From Shimia haliotis (GTDB lineage Bacteria > Pseudomonadota > Alphaproteobacteria > Rhodobacterales > Rhodobacteraceae): 64,000 bases of DNA. The notes under the pieces were generated by a model, which did no database searches, had not been told where the DNA came from, and saw only the letters and a list, made by a program, of their open reading frames with translations. Shown piece after piece: positions 1-8,274 of the stretch. Both the position numbers and the translations under genes were made by a program. The stretch spans positions 1-64,000 of the forward strand of contig NZ_FOSZ01000011.1 of assembly GCF_900114415.1 (NCBI RefSeq), given 5' to 3'. Within the stretch, counting starts at the first letter, position 1. Every line of letters starts with the position of its first letter.

Positions 1-441
1 AAAGACACCCAGACCACCACCTGTACCGGTGTTGAAATGTTCCGCAAGCTGCTGGATTCCGGCGAAGCTGGCGACAACATCGGCGCCCTGCTGCGTGGTA
101 TCGACCGTGAAGCGGTTGAGCGTGGTCAGGTTCTTTGCGCACCTGGTTCCGTGAACCCGCACACCAAGTTCGAAGCAGAAGCCTATATCCTGACCAAGGA
201 TGAAGGTGGCCGTCACACGCCGTTCTTCGCGAACTACCGTCCGCAGTTCTACTTCCGGACCACTGACGTGACCGGCACTGTTGAGCTGCCTGCGGGCACC
301 GAGATGGTGATGCCTGGCGACAACCTGAAGTTCAACGTTGAGCTGATCGCACCGATCGCGATGGAGCAGGGCCTGCGCTTTGCTATCCGCGAAGGCGGCC
401 GCACTGTTGGTTCCGGTGTTGTGTCCAAAATCGTTGAGTAA
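1..441 (+). CDS. tuf: Elongation factor Tu, C-terminal part (partial at window start)
   Basis: The reading frame is open from the first base and gives about 146 residues matching domains II-III of EF-Tu, the GTPase that delivers aminoacyl-tRNA to the ribosome. Diagnostic stretches are [22 protein letters not shown], the barrel segment [21 protein letters not shown] and the terminal [13 protein letters not shown]. The G domain with its P-loop lies upstream of the window. Position ahead of rpsJ is the usual end of the str operon (rpsL-rpsG-fusA-tuf). A perfect hairpin and then a strong intrinsic terminator follow, so transcription of the str operon probably stops here. Confidence 0.98.
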   Translation, partial: KDTQTTTCTGVEMFRKLLDSGEAGDNIGALLRGIDREAVERGQVLCAPGSVNPHTKFEAEAYILTKDEGGRHTPFFANYRPQFYFRTTDVTGTVELPAGTEMVMPGDNLKFNVELIAPIAMEQGLRFAIREGGRTVGSGVVSKIVE

Positions 442-482
442 GGGTGGCTTTGCGTAAGCAAAACGCCCGTTAGGCGACCGGG

Positions 483-504
483 GCTTTCAAGCCAGCTTGA
501 AAGC
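483..504. other. Perfect 9-bp hairpin downstream of tuf
   Basis: A 9-bp perfect inverted repeat (GCTTTCAAG / CTTGAAAGC) with a 4-nt loop sits 42 nt after the tuf stop and 28 nt before the intrinsic terminator. It has no T tract. It may be a 3'-end RNA stabiliser or processing site; function is inferred only. Confidence 0.45.
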
Positions 505-532
505 GCCCGAAAGCCAAGACGGTTGAAATACG

Positions 533-563
533 AAAGAGCCGCCCCAAGGGGCGGCTCTTTTGC
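533..563 (+). terminator. Intrinsic terminator after tuf
   Basis: Long GC-rich inverted repeat: AAAGAGCCGCCCC pairs fully with GGGGCGGCTCTTT, and a T-rich tail follows. It separates the str operon from the genes ahead of rpsJ. Confidence 0.85.
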
Positions 564-651
564 TTTGGGCGGAGAGTTTGAGATCCTTACTCTGCGACTG
601 AATTGTGCTAGGCTCCCCTGTACTCAAACGAGCAAGTCCTTGGTGTGACAT

Positions 652-1716
652 TTGAAAAGCAGATTGTTGGAACCTCGACATTTGTCATGCGCTGCCATTG
701 GCGCAATAGTTGGCCTGTTGGCGACACACGGTCCTGCGCAGGCCTGCGGGTTTCATGTCTACGCGCCAACCGAAACACTTGTGGAGCGCCTGATGGATGC
801 GCCGAGCGTGGTTTTGGCCGGAGCTGACCGAGAATCTCCGTTTCGGTTCGCCATTGAGAGGACACTGGTGGGCGCAAATGAGAGGCAGACGCTGCCGGGA
901 CTCGTGGATAGCCGCACGCGGCGGGTGATGAAGGTCAATCCTGACGCGAAGGTTTTGTTTCTTAAGGATGGCGAAACTGACGATTGGGAGCGGTCTATAC
1001 TGGTCGATGCCAGCAACCGCGCTGTTGTTGAGCAAGTGGTGCATCGCCTTGCTGAGTGGCAGCAGGGGCAGGACGAAGATATGTTCCGGCTGTTTTCTGC
1101 CTTGTTGCTGCACCGCGATGAAAGGGTTCATCAATGGGCGCTGCGTGAGTTGGATCGCGCCGAATACAGCACTTTGCAGGCTTTAATGCCGGTTGTTCCG
1201 ACCGCCTTGTTGCTGAGGGATTTGAACCTGCCGACAGAACGCGGTCTTAAGCCGATCAGATTGCTTCTTCTAGGGCTGAATGGTGGCGCTGAGCATGCGG
1301 CATTGTTTGAGGCTGGTGTGGCGCGAAATCTGACCTCGATTGGTCCACTTGCCGGAGTGAACTCGGTGGCTTGGATGGAAGTCGCCGGTGTTGCGGCGGT
1401 GGAAGCCTTGGTGGACCGGTATCTTGTATCGGAGGCCGCCTTGCCTGTGGCGCAGGAATTGATTGTCGAAGCACTCGCGATTCAAGCACAAACCCCGACC
1501 GGTGAGCTGCGTGCTGCGATTGAGGGTGCTTTGACTGAGGCGGTGCAATCGCACCCCGAGATCGCGCCCATGGTGGCGCGTCAGTTCGGAGCGCGTCTGG
1601 ACTGGTCAATGGGCGAGGCGCTGGCCAAGTTGAATGTTTCGGGCGTTTCTATCGAAGACATGGAAGCGGTTGAGCGCTATGTGACCTTTGGTGCAAAACG
1701 TGGTGTATTTGACTAA
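652..1716 (+). CDS. Putative secreted protein of unknown function (TTG start)
   Basis: No family is recognised. The 354-residue product begins with a probable Sec signal peptide: a basic stretch (MKSRLLEPRH), a hydrophobic core around residues 13-25 and an A-Q-A-type cleavage site before the first mature Cys (QACGFHVY). The Cys directly after the cleavage site is suggestive of processing, but a lipobox is not clear. The mature part is rich in Leu/Ala helices in loosely repeated blocks (for example 150-190 and 240-300), which could be HEAT-like; that is impression, not proof. The start is TTG with no strong ribosome-binding site, so the N-terminus is uncertain. The gene sits alone between the tuf terminator and the rpsJ promoter, an unusual place. 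Confidence 0.7.
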   Translation: MKSRLLEPRHLSCAAIGAIVGLLATHGPAQACGFHVYAPTETLVERLMDAPSVVLAGADRESPFRFAIERTLVGANERQTLPGLVDSRTRRVMKVNPDAKVLFLKDGETDDWERSILVDASNRAVVEQVVHRLAEWQQGQDEDMFRLFSALLLHRDERVHQWALRELDRAEYSTLQALMPVVPTALLLRDLNLPTERGLKPIRLLLLGLNGGAEHAALFEAGVARNLTSIGPLAGVNSVAWMEVAGVAAVEALVDRYLVSEAALPVAQELIVEALAIQAQTPTGELRAAIEGALTEAVQSHPEIAPMVARQFGARLDWSMGEALAKLNVSGVSIEDMEAVERYVTFGAKRGVFD

Positions 1717-1834
1717 GGGGCTCCAAGCCTCGGCCACATTCAGCGATTGCGAGACCCTTTGGCGTCCGTCGGTCTTTGAACGTTATTAAGAGTGAGCCGC
1801 CAACGCGACGATATCCCAAACAGACATTAACCCC

Positions 1835-1863
1835 TTGCCACTCGCGTCAGCCCCCGATATATC
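1835..1863 (+). promoter_or_regulatory. Promoter of the rpsJ block (S10 operon)
   Basis: -35 TTGCCA (1835-1840), 17-bp C-rich spacer, -10 TATATC (1858-1863), then a GCGCG discriminator. It is the first of six promoters of this design in the window. The -10 has C instead of T at position -7. Confidence 0.8.
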
Positions 1864-1887
1864 GCGCGAGTTCTCATTGAGAATTTG

Positions 1888-1914
1888 AAGGCGGGGTGAT
1901 TCCCGCCTTTTGGG
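1888..1914 (+). promoter_or_regulatory. Leader hairpin of the S10 operon, terminator/attenuator-like
   Basis: An 8-bp perfect stem (AAGGCGGG / CCCGCCTT) with a 6-nt loop runs into a short T tract about 20-40 nt after the predicted transcription start and about 70 nt before rpsJ. A smaller hairpin (TTCTC/GAGAA) precedes it. In E. coli L4 regulates the S10 operon by attenuation in the leader; this hairpin is in the right place for something comparable, but sequence homology is not claimed. Confidence 0.5.
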
Positions 1915-1981
1915 TTCGATGAGGGTTTGCGGTGGTCGCAGGTCCTCCTCTCAACTCCCACGCCTACAAAAGGCTGACGTA

Positions 1982-2290
1982 ATGCAAAGTCAAAATATTC
2001 GCATTCGGCTGAAGGCTTTTGATTACCGTGTCCTGGATGCCAGCACACAGGAAATCGTAGCAACCGCAAAGCGCACAGGCGCAACGGTTCGCGGCCCGAT
2101 CCCGCTTCCGAACAAAATCGAGAAGTTCACCGTTCTGCGTGGTCCCCACGTTGACAAAAAATCCCGCGATCAGTTCGAGATCCGTACGCACAAGCGTCTG
2201 CTCGACATCGTTGATCCGACCCCGCAGACCGTGGACGCGCTGATGAAGCTCGACCTCGCGGCCGGCGTGGACGTTCAGATCTCGGTATAA
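1982..2290 (+). CDS. rpsJ: 30S ribosomal protein S10
   Basis: The 102-residue product is full length for S10, a 30S head protein that also acts as NusE in transcription antitermination. It contains the conserved segments [42 protein letters not shown] and the C-terminal LAAGVDVQI. The reading frame is open further upstream, but the ATG at 1982 gives the family's N-terminus ([10 protein letters not shown]), and upstream codons overlap the leader hairpin region. It opens the S10 block; rplC follows after 12 nt with its own AAGGAGAG Shine-Dalgarno site. Confidence 0.97.
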   Translation: MQSQNIRIRLKAFDYRVLDASTQEIVATAKRTGATVRGPIPLPNKIEKFTVLRGPHVDKKSRDQFEIRTHKRLLDIVDPTPQTVDALMKLDLAAGVDVQISV

Positions 2291-2302
2291 GGAGAGTATC
2301 AG

Positions 2303-3028
2303 ATGCGCTCCGGTATTATCGCGAAAAAAGTGGGCATGACCCGCTTGTTCATGGAAGACGGCAAGCAGATCCCTGTGACCGTTCTCCAACTCGACGGCCT
2401 GCAGGTTGTTGCACAGCGTACCATCGAGAAGGACGGCTACACCGCTGTTCAGCTCGGCGCTGGCTCCGCCAAGGCCAAACGCACCTCCAAAGCCATGCGT
2501 GGCCACTTCGCAAACGCGAAAGTGGAACCCAAGCGCAAGCTGGCCGAGTTCCGCGTGTCCGAAGATGGCTTGATTGAAGTGGGTGCGGAAATCTCCGCAG
2601 AGCACTTCCTTGAAGGTCAGAAAGTGGACGTTGCGGGCACCTCGATCGGTAAAGGTTTTGCCGGTGCCATGAAACGCCACAACTTCGGCGGCCTGCGCGC
2701 GACACACGGTGTCTCGATCAGCCACCGTTCGCACGGCTCGACTGGTCAGTGTCAGGATCCCGGTAAGGTTTTCAAAGGCAAGAAAATGGCCGGTCACATG
2801 GGTGCAGTCCGCGTGACCACGCAGAACCTGGAAGTCGTCAAAACCGACGCCGACCGTGGTCTGCTGTTCATCAAAGGCGCCGTACCTGGTCCGAAATCCG
2901 GTTGGGTTTCCGTCAAAGACGCCGTGAAGAAAAAAGCGCCTGAAGGTCTGCCTTTCCCGGCTGGTCTGAAAGTTGCTGCAACTGAAGCACCTGCGGAAGA
3001 AGTTGCCGCGGAAGGTGGTGAAGCATGA
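2303..3028 (+). CDS. rplC: 50S ribosomal protein L3
   Basis: L3 (241 residues) starts 50S assembly by binding 23S rRNA and reaches towards the peptidyl-transferase centre. The N-terminus [16 protein letters not shown] is typical, and the extended loop [20 protein letters not shown] contains the Gln region that PrmB methylates in E. coli L3 (family knowledge). A clear AAGGAGAG ribosome-binding site precedes the ATG. The C-terminus carries an extra acidic, Ala/Glu-rich tail (about 15 residues) compared with short L3 proteins, common in alphaproteobacteria. The stop overlaps the rplD start (ATGA), indicating translational coupling. Confidence 0.97.
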   Translation: MRSGIIAKKVGMTRLFMEDGKQIPVTVLQLDGLQVVAQRTIEKDGYTAVQLGAGSAKAKRTSKAMRGHFANAKVEPKRKLAEFRVSEDGLIEVGAEISAEHFLEGQKVDVAGTSIGKGFAGAMKRHNFGGLRATHGVSISHRSHGSTGQCQDPGKVFKGKKMAGHMGAVRVTTQNLEVVKTDADRGLLFIKGAVPGPKSGWVSVKDAVKKKAPEGLPFPAGLKVAATEAPAEEVAAEGGEA

Positions 3029-3642
3029 AACTTGACGTGATCAAACTTGACGGTTCCAAAGCCGGCTCTGTTGAACTGTCTGAAGACCTGTTCGGTCAGG
3101 AGCCCCGCGCGGACATCCTGCACCGTGTGGTTCGCTGGCAGCGTAACAATGCTCAGGCTGGTACTCACAAAGTGAAAACCCGTTCTGAAACTTCTTACTC
3201 GACCAAGAAGATCTATCGCCAAAAAGGCACCGGTGGCGCACGTCACGGTGACCGTAACGCGCCGATCTTCCGCGGTGGTGGCATCTACAAAGGTCCGGTT
3301 GTGCGTTCGCACGGTCACGACCTGCCGAAGAAGTTCCGCAAACTTGGCCTGAAGCATGCTCTGTCTGCGAAAGCCAAAGCGGGTGAACTGGTTGTCATCG
3401 AAGACGCTGCGACTGAGGGCAAGACTGCTGCTCTGGCCAAACAGGTGAAGAACCTGGGCTGGAAACGCGCTCTGGTCATCGACGGCGCATCGGTCAACGA
3501 AGACTTCCTGAAAGCATCGCGCAACATCGAAGGTCTGGACATCCTGCCGACGATGGGTGCGAACGTCTACGACATCCTCAAGCGTGACACTCTGGTGATC
3601 ACCAAAGCGGGGATCGAAGCTCTGGAGGCTCGTTTGAAATGA
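3025..3642 (+). CDS. rplD: 50S ribosomal protein L4
   Basis: L4 (205 residues) binds 23S rRNA and forms part of the exit-tunnel constriction. Recognisable parts are the tunnel loop around residues 40-80 ([20 protein letters not shown], then [17 protein letters not shown]) and the globular C-terminal part [20 protein letters not shown]. In E. coli L4 is the autogenous repressor of the S10 operon; the leader hairpin ahead of rpsJ makes a similar control conceivable here. Start and stop overlap both neighbours by 4 nt. Confidence 0.97.
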   Translation: MKLDVIKLDGSKAGSVELSEDLFGQEPRADILHRVVRWQRNNAQAGTHKVKTRSETSYSTKKIYRQKGTGGARHGDRNAPIFRGGGIYKGPVVRSHGHDLPKKFRKLGLKHALSAKAKAGELVVIEDAATEGKTAALAKQVKNLGWKRALVIDGASVNEDFLKASRNIEGLDILPTMGANVYDILKRDTLVITKAGIEALEARLK

Positions 3643-3935
3643 GTGCGAAGGCAGAACATTACGACGTGATCCGCGCGCCGGTCATCACCGAGAAATCCAC
3701 CATGGCGTCCGAAAACGGCGCAGTGGTTTTCGAAGTGGCGATCGACAGCAACAAACCGATGATCAAAGAAGCTGTTGAAGCGCTCTTTGGTGTAAAGGTC
3801 AAAGCGGTCAACACCACCATCACCAAGGGTAAAGTCAAACGTTTCCGCGGCCAGCTTGGCAAGCGTAAAGACGTGAAAAAGGCTTACGTGACCTTGGAAG
3901 AAGGCAACACAATCGACGTGTCCACCGGTCTGTAA
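3639..3935 (+). CDS. rplW: 50S ribosomal protein L23 (intact copy)
   Basis: L23 (98 residues, normal length) lies at the peptide exit tunnel, where trigger factor and SRP dock. Conserved features are the N-terminal [15 protein letters not shown] and the C-terminal block [20 protein letters not shown] plus [12 protein letters not shown]. The start overlaps the rplD stop (ATGA). Unusually, rplB does not follow: a terminator closes the transcript, and a second, degraded copy of the last third of rplW together with its terminator is found 1135 bp downstream, with an oxygenase gene between the copies. Confidence 0.97.
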   Translation: MSAKAEHYDVIRAPVITEKSTMASENGAVVFEVAIDSNKPMIKEAVEALFGVKVKAVNTTITKGKVKRFRGQLGKRKDVKKAYVTLEEGNTIDVSTGL

Positions 3936-3996
3936 TAGACGGTCTTCTTTGAGAAATTGAAAAGCCCCCTGCCAGAGATGGCGGGGGGCTTTTTGT
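3786..3996 (+). repeat. Direct repeat, copy 1: rplW 3' end plus terminator
   Basis: This stretch covers the last 50 codons of rplW and the downstream terminator. It aligns base for base, at a constant offset of about 1135 bp and with scattered substitutions, with 4921-5130. The first copy is part of the intact gene. Confidence 0.85.
3960..3995 (+). terminator. Intrinsic terminator after rplW
   Basis: GCCCCCTGCC pairs with GGCGGGGGGC around a short loop and is followed by TTTTTG. It ends the rpsJ-rplC-rplD-rplW transcript, so rplB and later genes need their own promoter. Confidence 0.85.
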
Positions 3997-4043
3997 TTGC
4001 GGCACGTTCTTGCGGAGTGATTGGAGGCTCCGCCCTTTAGGTG

Positions 4044-4823
4044 TCAGCTTACGCGGCCATAAAATGTCAGTCTGGCTTCTTCGGACAGGGATACTCCGGG
4101 CTCTGAGTTGTATGCCAGAACCGCGAGCATTCTGGTGCGTTCTCCTTCGTTGGGAGCGACCCGATGCATCGAATTGCGGCCACGGAAGAAGACCAACGTT
4201 CCGGCCTCTGCGATCAGTTCCTTGACCGGTGTGGTGCCGTCCAGAATGTCGCCGACGGCGTCAAAGTTCATGTCACCCGCGTCAGCATCCCGAACGTTTT
4301 CCACATATTCGAACTGCCCGCCTTTTTCGGGCGCTTGTACCATGAGTGTGATCGCAAAAGACGAGTTGTCGAAATGCCAGCCCAGCTCTTGGCCTGTGCG
4401 CGCGAAATGCAAATTGATCGACGAAAGCGGGTCGGCGTATTGATAGACCGCCTCTTCGCCCAGCACCTCACAGAGAAAGCTTCGGAAGTCCTCGGAGTTA
4501 TAGAGTGACCGGAGGGCGGAGTCCTGCGGGATCAAATCGTCGGTGATGCAGCCCTTGGAGGAGACAACCAGCCGATTGCGGGGATGGTCCTTTGCGTAGG
4601 CCGGATCAGGTGCGCTTAGATATACGGTGTGTTCCTCGGTTTTGGCGTAGACCTTGTCCTGATTTACGTCGCCCTCTTTGCGAATGGTGTCGATTGCCAT
4701 CGGAGTCACAAAGCCGGGCATGGATAGCACGCCGGTTTGGTCGAAGGTGTCTTTGCAAGATTGGCGGAACGCTTGGTCCGCGAGCGGGTAAGTCTTGAGG
4801 TCGACAATAGCATCAAGGTTCAT
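4044..4823 (-). CDS. Putative 2OG-Fe(II) dioxygenase (HalD/BesD-like or phytanoyl-CoA dioxygenase-like)
   Basis: The 259-residue product has the double-stranded beta-helix oxygenase signature: an HxD pair in [16 protein letters not shown] (around residue 155), the distal His in [11 protein letters not shown] and an Arg ten residues later ([11 protein letters not shown]) for 2-oxoglutarate. Retention of the Asp in HFD predicts a hydroxylase rather than a BesD-type halogenase, where that residue is Gly. The substrate is unknown; related enzymes act on free amino acids or small metabolites. The frame is open upstream, but the ATG used here has a GGAGACC ribosome-binding site, and the upstream part would run antisense through the rplW duplicate. 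It is encoded against the ribosomal genes, inside the S10 cluster, between two copies of the rplW end. Confidence 0.8.
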   Translation of the reverse strand: MNLDAIVDLKTYPLADQAFRQSCKDTFDQTGVLSMPGFVTPMAIDTIRKEGDVNQDKVYAKTEEHTVYLSAPDPAYAKDHPRNRLVVSSKGCITDDLIPQDSALRSLYNSEDFRSFLCEVLGEEAVYQYADPLSSINLHFARTGQELGWHFDNSSFAITLMVQAPEKGGQFEYVENVRDADAGDMNFDAVGDILDGTTPVKELIAEAGTLVFFRGRNSMHRVAPNEGERTRMLAVLAYNSEPGVSLSEEARLTFYGRVS

Positions 4824-4920
4824 AGAGGTCTCCGGCAAGGTCGCAGTGTCGGTTTCGCAGATGTTAGCGGAAATCCCGCGGTCGAGCATACCCAAAAGCG
4901 GCAGGGCGATGTGGGCGAGT

Positions 4921-5070
4921 TTTGGTGTTGAGTACAAAGCGGTCAACACCACGAACACCAAAGGGAAAGTCACACGTTTCCGCGGCCAGCTTGGCAAGCG
5001 CAAAGACGTGAAAAAGTCTTATGGGACCAAGGAAGAAGGCAATACGATCGACGTGTCCACCGGTCTGTAA
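4921..5070 (+). pseudogene. Duplicated 3' fragment of rplW
   Basis: The frame encodes [20 protein letters not shown] and continues to the L23 C-terminus. Over 44 residues it is identical to the intact rplW at 39 positions; changes such as Ile to Asn, Leu to Lys and Val to Gly in otherwise conserved places show relaxed selection. It lacks the first half of L23 and has no start or ribosome-binding site at the junction, so it is not expected to be expressed as protein. The ORF seen upstream of it is chance reading through the oxygenase 5' region. Confidence 0.85.
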
Positions 5071-5130
5071 TTGATGGTCTTATTTGAGAAAAAGAAAAGC
5101 CCCTACATGAGATGGCAGGGGGCTATTTTA
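4921..5130 (+). repeat. Direct repeat, copy 2: decayed rplW end plus terminator
   Basis: Second copy of 3786-3996. Matching continues past the stop codon through the spacer and the complete terminator hairpin, so the duplication is of DNA, not only of coding sequence. It marks the distal border of the oxygenase insertion. Confidence 0.85.
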
Positions 5131-5131
5131 G
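5094..5131 (+). terminator. Terminator copy downstream of the rplW fragment
   Basis: AAAAGCCCCCT-like arm (slightly decayed: AAAGCCCCTACAT) pairs with AGGGGGCT, followed by ATTTTA. It is the diverged copy of the terminator at 3960-3995 and may still work, isolating the following genes from upstream readthrough. Confidence 0.65.
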
Positions 5132-5190
5132 TGCTTATCTTAAGGGGTGTGTAGTGGTAAATTACAACCAATTGTTGATCGGAGTTTACC

Positions 5191-6192
5191 ATGAGACCCA
5201 ATATTCTTACTATCGCCATTTTGCCTGCGGCTGTAGCAATCGTCTCTATATGTATCGCCGACCTATTGCTAAGGCAGGACTTTATCCAAAGTTTCAAAAT
5301 TGACGGATCTTTCGCAACGTTGACTGAAAACGGAGGGGGCAATGAGGAGACTTCTCACACCGGCTCTCAGACAACGTCGCCGAGTGTGCATACAAGCTCA
5401 GGAATTGTTGAGTTGTTAAGGGTGCTTATTTGGCCTTTGACTTTGATCTTGGGCCTGATTTTCGTGGCATACAACCGTCGCCTCGGTCGAGTCCTCGGAT
5501 TGGGAACTCAACTGATCAGGAAAATCAGTGCAGGTGGAGTCGAGATTGAAATCAATTCGGAAACGCTACAACTTGTTCAGCGCGAACTAAGGGGTACTTT
5601 CCAAGAACTCGTTGATGGTTCGGCCGAAGAATATGAACGACTATCTTTAATTCAAGATATTGGAGAGCACCTTAAGAACGTGGTGATTGAAAATGGTTTG
5701 AAAGATACCCAGGATATGCGTGCAACCGTTCATGTAAACGATGTGATCTTTCCCGAGTATCTATATCAGCTAGTTGACTATTACCCTAAGGGAGGAGGGG
5801 CTCATCGTAGAAATTCGCAACGGTTCGGCATTATCGGGCGTACTTGGCGTACCGGAAAGTCCCACGGTACTGGGAATGCCCTTTTCGGCTACGTTTCTGT
5901 TGATGCATTGGTTGAGAATTGGGGGATGACCGAGGAGGAGGCTAGAGGACAACTCAGTGGGCGGCCTTCAAGCTTAAGCATAGTCGTCAAACATGAGGGA
6001 ATCCCGGTCGGGATCGTTTTTGTTGACTCAACTGCCCAGGACGCTTTTGGTAATGATATCGAGGCGACGGAGAAATCGAAGAAAATTGAGGAATCAACTT
6101 CGGTTAAAGGGCTGGCCAAAGCGTTAGCGGCGGTTCTAGCGCCGCTCAGAACAGCCGCGCCGAGTTTGAGTATTCTCGGTAAGAAAGGTTAG
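5191..6192 (+). CDS. Two-TM membrane protein with GAF-like cytosolic domain
   Basis: The 333-residue product has two predicted membrane helices, residues 7-27 and 75-94, separated by a Ser/Thr/Gly-rich presumably periplasmic loop (40-70). A short juxtamembrane segment (KISAGGVEIEI) leads to a soluble domain of about residues 155-300. That domain has the feel of a GAF fold: a strand MRATVHVND, a LYQLVDYYP helix, FGIIGRTWRTG, and SLSIVVKHEGIPVGIVFVDS at the end; the assignment is by pattern and not certain. No enzymatic motif was found. The ATG has a GGAG site 6 nt upstream. The gene and the methyltransferase 4 nt downstream form a pair with visibly lower GC than the flanking ribosomal genes, suggesting acquisition by transfer. 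Confidence 0.7.
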   Translation: MRPNILTIAILPAAVAIVSICIADLLLRQDFIQSFKIDGSFATLTENGGGNEETSHTGSQTTSPSVHTSSGIVELLRVLIWPLTLILGLIFVAYNRRLGRVLGLGTQLIRKISAGGVEIEINSETLQLVQRELRGTFQELVDGSAEEYERLSLIQDIGEHLKNVVIENGLKDTQDMRATVHVNDVIFPEYLYQLVDYYPKGGGAHRRNSQRFGIIGRTWRTGKSHGTGNALFGYVSVDALVENWGMTEEEARGQLSGRPSSLSIVVKHEGIPVGIVFVDSTAQDAFGNDIEATEKSKKIEESTSVKGLAKALAAVLAPLRTAAPSLSILGKKG

Positions 6193-6196
6193 CGCA

Positions 6197-6883
6197 ATGA
6201 ACGCCTATGAGGCCGTGGCAAAAGAATACTATGATCCTGGACTACATCCGACCTGTGCGGCTTTGAGGGATTTAAGTCTGCAAGCAGTCAATGCTTGCGT
6301 TTTAAAGCTTCCTACACAGGGTGTGTTAGTTGAAATTGGGGCCGGAGATTCCATTTTAGCTCCGATCGCCCTGAAAGGAGAAGCCCTGCATCGCGTAGTT
6401 TTGTTAGATGGATCAGAAACTATGCTGACTTATTCGCAAAAATGGGGGCAAATGGGAGCAAAGTTGCAACGCTCAGACGCAAGCGAAACCTCTCTCCAAT
6501 CCTCTTCTGCCGCTCTTGTGATTGCCTCTTTGGGAGACCCATACAACACCCCTTCTTTTTGGGACGAAATGCGACGGGTGTTGCGGCCTGACGGTCGGCT
6601 AGTTTTTACTTCACCTGCGCATGAGTGGAGCTCTAGATTTCGCTTGGGAGGAAAGGACGACGTTGCCGAGTTCGTAACCTCGAACGGCAAAAAATTTGAA
6701 ATGCCATCGTTTGTATACCCTTATAAAGAGCAGCTTGAACTTATTGGTAGGTCCGGATTGAGTTGTCGAGAGTATTTCGCTCTAACAGTCTCATCGCTGA
6801 GTGGCAGAACACCTCCCAAATTGTCGCTACTTTCAAACGATACGCCGGCTGTAGCTTGCTATGACTTGGTACTTCGCGAATAG
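6197..6883 (+). CDS. Class I SAM-dependent methyltransferase
   Basis: The 228-residue protein carries the Rossmann-type methyltransferase motifs: motif I VLVEIGAGDS (residues 44-53), an acidic residue ending strand 2 (VVLLDGSETM), motif IV ALVIASLGDPYN and the post-motif segment VLRPDGRLVFTSPAHEW (around 130). The layout matches Methyltransf_11/25-type enzymes acting on small molecules or, less often, proteins; the substrate cannot be read. It is 4 nt behind the GAF-like membrane protein, so the two are likely cotranscribed and functionally linked. It shares that gene's lower GC. No terminator is evident between it and the rplB promoter. Confidence 0.85.
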   Translation: MNAYEAVAKEYYDPGLHPTCAALRDLSLQAVNACVLKLPTQGVLVEIGAGDSILAPIALKGEALHRVVLLDGSETMLTYSQKWGQMGAKLQRSDASETSLQSSSAALVIASLGDPYNTPSFWDEMRRVLRPDGRLVFTSPAHEWSSRFRLGGKDDVAEFVTSNGKKFEMPSFVYPYKEQLELIGRSGLSCREYFALTVSSLSGRTPPKLSLLSNDTPAVACYDLVLRE

Positions 6884-6940
6884 CAACATGCAGCTGTCCA
6901 GCTGAATCATTTCCCAGCCCAACAAAAACAGCCCTTCCAC

Positions 6941-6969
6941 TTGCCACCACCCCGCAACCCCGCTATATC
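6941..6969 (+). promoter_or_regulatory. Promoter restarting the S10 cluster at rplB
   Basis: -35 TTGCCA (6941-6946), 17-bp C-rich spacer, -10 TATATC (6964-6969) followed by GCGCAAG. It is almost a copy of the rpsJ promoter, including the CCCCG before the -10. It lies about 175 nt upstream of rplB, leaving a long leader. Confidence 0.8.
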
Positions 6970-7146
6970 GCGCAAGTCGTGTGGCCTCAGATTCGTTCTG
7001 GGGCTGCATGCCTTTTTGAGCTGGGCACCTACGGGGGCCTAAAAACTTGGCACCTTAGTAGTTGGATTTGGTAGCAAAACCAGCGAGCAGGGGCCTTCAT
7101 CTACGCAGAGAGCACGCTCTTTGCATGCACACGGAAGACAGAAAGC

Positions 7147-7989
7147 ATGGCACTTAAGTCGTATAAGCCGACGACGCCGGGCCAACGTGGGTTGGTGCTG
7201 ATCGACCGTTCGGAACTTTGGAAAGGACGCCCTGTCAAAGCCCTCACTGAGGGTCTGACGAAGTCGGGCGGCCGGAACAACACCGGACGGATCACATCGC
7301 GTCGCCGCGGTGGTGGGGCAAAACGCCTCTACCGGATCGTTGATTTCAAACGCAACAAATTTGATGTCGCAGCAACCGTTGAACGGATCGAATACGACCC
7401 GAACCGGACTGCGTTCATCGCACTCGTGAAATATGAAGATGGCGAGCAGGCCTACATCCTTGCTCCTCAGCGTCTGGCAGTAGGTGATCAGGTGATCGCG
7501 TCTGCAAAGGCCGACATCAAGCCGGGCAATGCAATGCCGTTCTCGGGCATGCCGATCGGTACCATCATTCACAACATCGAACTGAAACCGGGCAAAGGCG
7601 GCCAGATCGCCCGTGCAGCTGGTACTTACGCTCAGTTCGTTGGTCGTGACGGTGGCTACGCTCAGATCCGCCTGTCCTCGGGCGAACTGCGCCTCGTGCG
7701 TCAGGAATGCATGGCCACCGTTGGTGCCGTGTCCAACCCTGACAACTCCAACCAGAACTTCGGTAAAGCCGGTCGTATGCGCCACAAAGGCAAGCGTCCG
7801 TCGGTCCGTGGTGTTGTTATGAACCCGATCGATCACCCGCACGGTGGTGGTGAAGGTCGTACATCTGGTGGTCGTCACCCTGTGACACCCTGGGGTAAGC
7901 CGACCAAAGGTGCACGCACCCGCAACAAAAACAAAGCGTCGCAAAAGCTTATTATCCGCTCGCGTCACGCCAAGAAGAAGGGACGTTAA
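7147..7989 (+). CDS. rplB: 50S ribosomal protein L2
   Basis: L2 (280 residues) is a primary 23S rRNA binder close to the peptidyl-transferase centre and needed for subunit joining. Hallmarks are [18 protein letters not shown] near the N-terminus, the RNA-binding domain around [20 protein letters not shown], and the C-terminal [17 protein letters not shown] with the conserved His. It opens the second S10 block behind its own promoter. The start ATG follows GGAAGACA and gives the standard N-terminus [14 protein letters not shown]. rpsS starts 3 nt after the stop. Confidence 0.98.
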   Translation: MALKSYKPTTPGQRGLVLIDRSELWKGRPVKALTEGLTKSGGRNNTGRITSRRRGGGAKRLYRIVDFKRNKFDVAATVERIEYDPNRTAFIALVKYEDGEQAYILAPQRLAVGDQVIASAKADIKPGNAMPFSGMPIGTIIHNIELKPGKGGQIARAAGTYAQFVGRDGGYAQIRLSSGELRLVRQECMATVGAVSNPDNSNQNFGKAGRMRHKGKRPSVRGVVMNPIDHPHGGGEGRTSGGRHPVTPWGKPTKGARTRNKNKASQKLIIRSRHAKKKGR

Positions 7990-7992
7990 TCT

Positions 7993-8271
7993 ATGTCTCG
8001 CTCTGTATGGAAAGGCCCCTTTGTTGACGCCTATGTCTTGAAAAAGGCAGAAGCTGTTCGCGAATCCGGCCGCAACGAAGTGATCAAAATCTGGTCCCGT
8101 CGTTCCACCATTCTGCCCCAGTTCGTGGGTCTGACTTTTGGTGTGTACAACGGCCAGAAGCACATCCCTGTCAACGTCACTGAAGACATGATCGGTCAGA
8201 AGTTTGGTGAGTATTCGCCATCCCGGACCTATTACGGTCACGCAGCTGACAAAAAAGCGAAACGGAAGTAA
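7993..8271 (+). CDS. rpsS: 30S ribosomal protein S19
   Basis: S19 (92 residues, normal length) sits in the 30S head and contacts S13 and the A-site tRNA region. The sequence begins [12 protein letters not shown] and contains [20 protein letters not shown] and the terminal [16 protein letters not shown], all typical. The ribosome-binding site overlaps the basic tail of rplB. Spacing of 3 nt on either side shows a tight cotranscribed block. Confidence 0.97.
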   Translation: MSRSVWKGPFVDAYVLKKAEAVRESGRNEVIKIWSRRSTILPQFVGLTFGVYNGQKHIPVNVTEDMIGQKFGEYSPSRTYYGHAADKKAKRK

Positions 8272-8274
8272 GTC

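Noticed and set aside
4795..5070. ORF ending in the L23 C-terminus as a functional second L23 gene
   Set aside because: The first half reads through unrelated sequence antisense to the oxygenase start, and the L23 part has non-conservative changes; treated as a pseudogene fragment.
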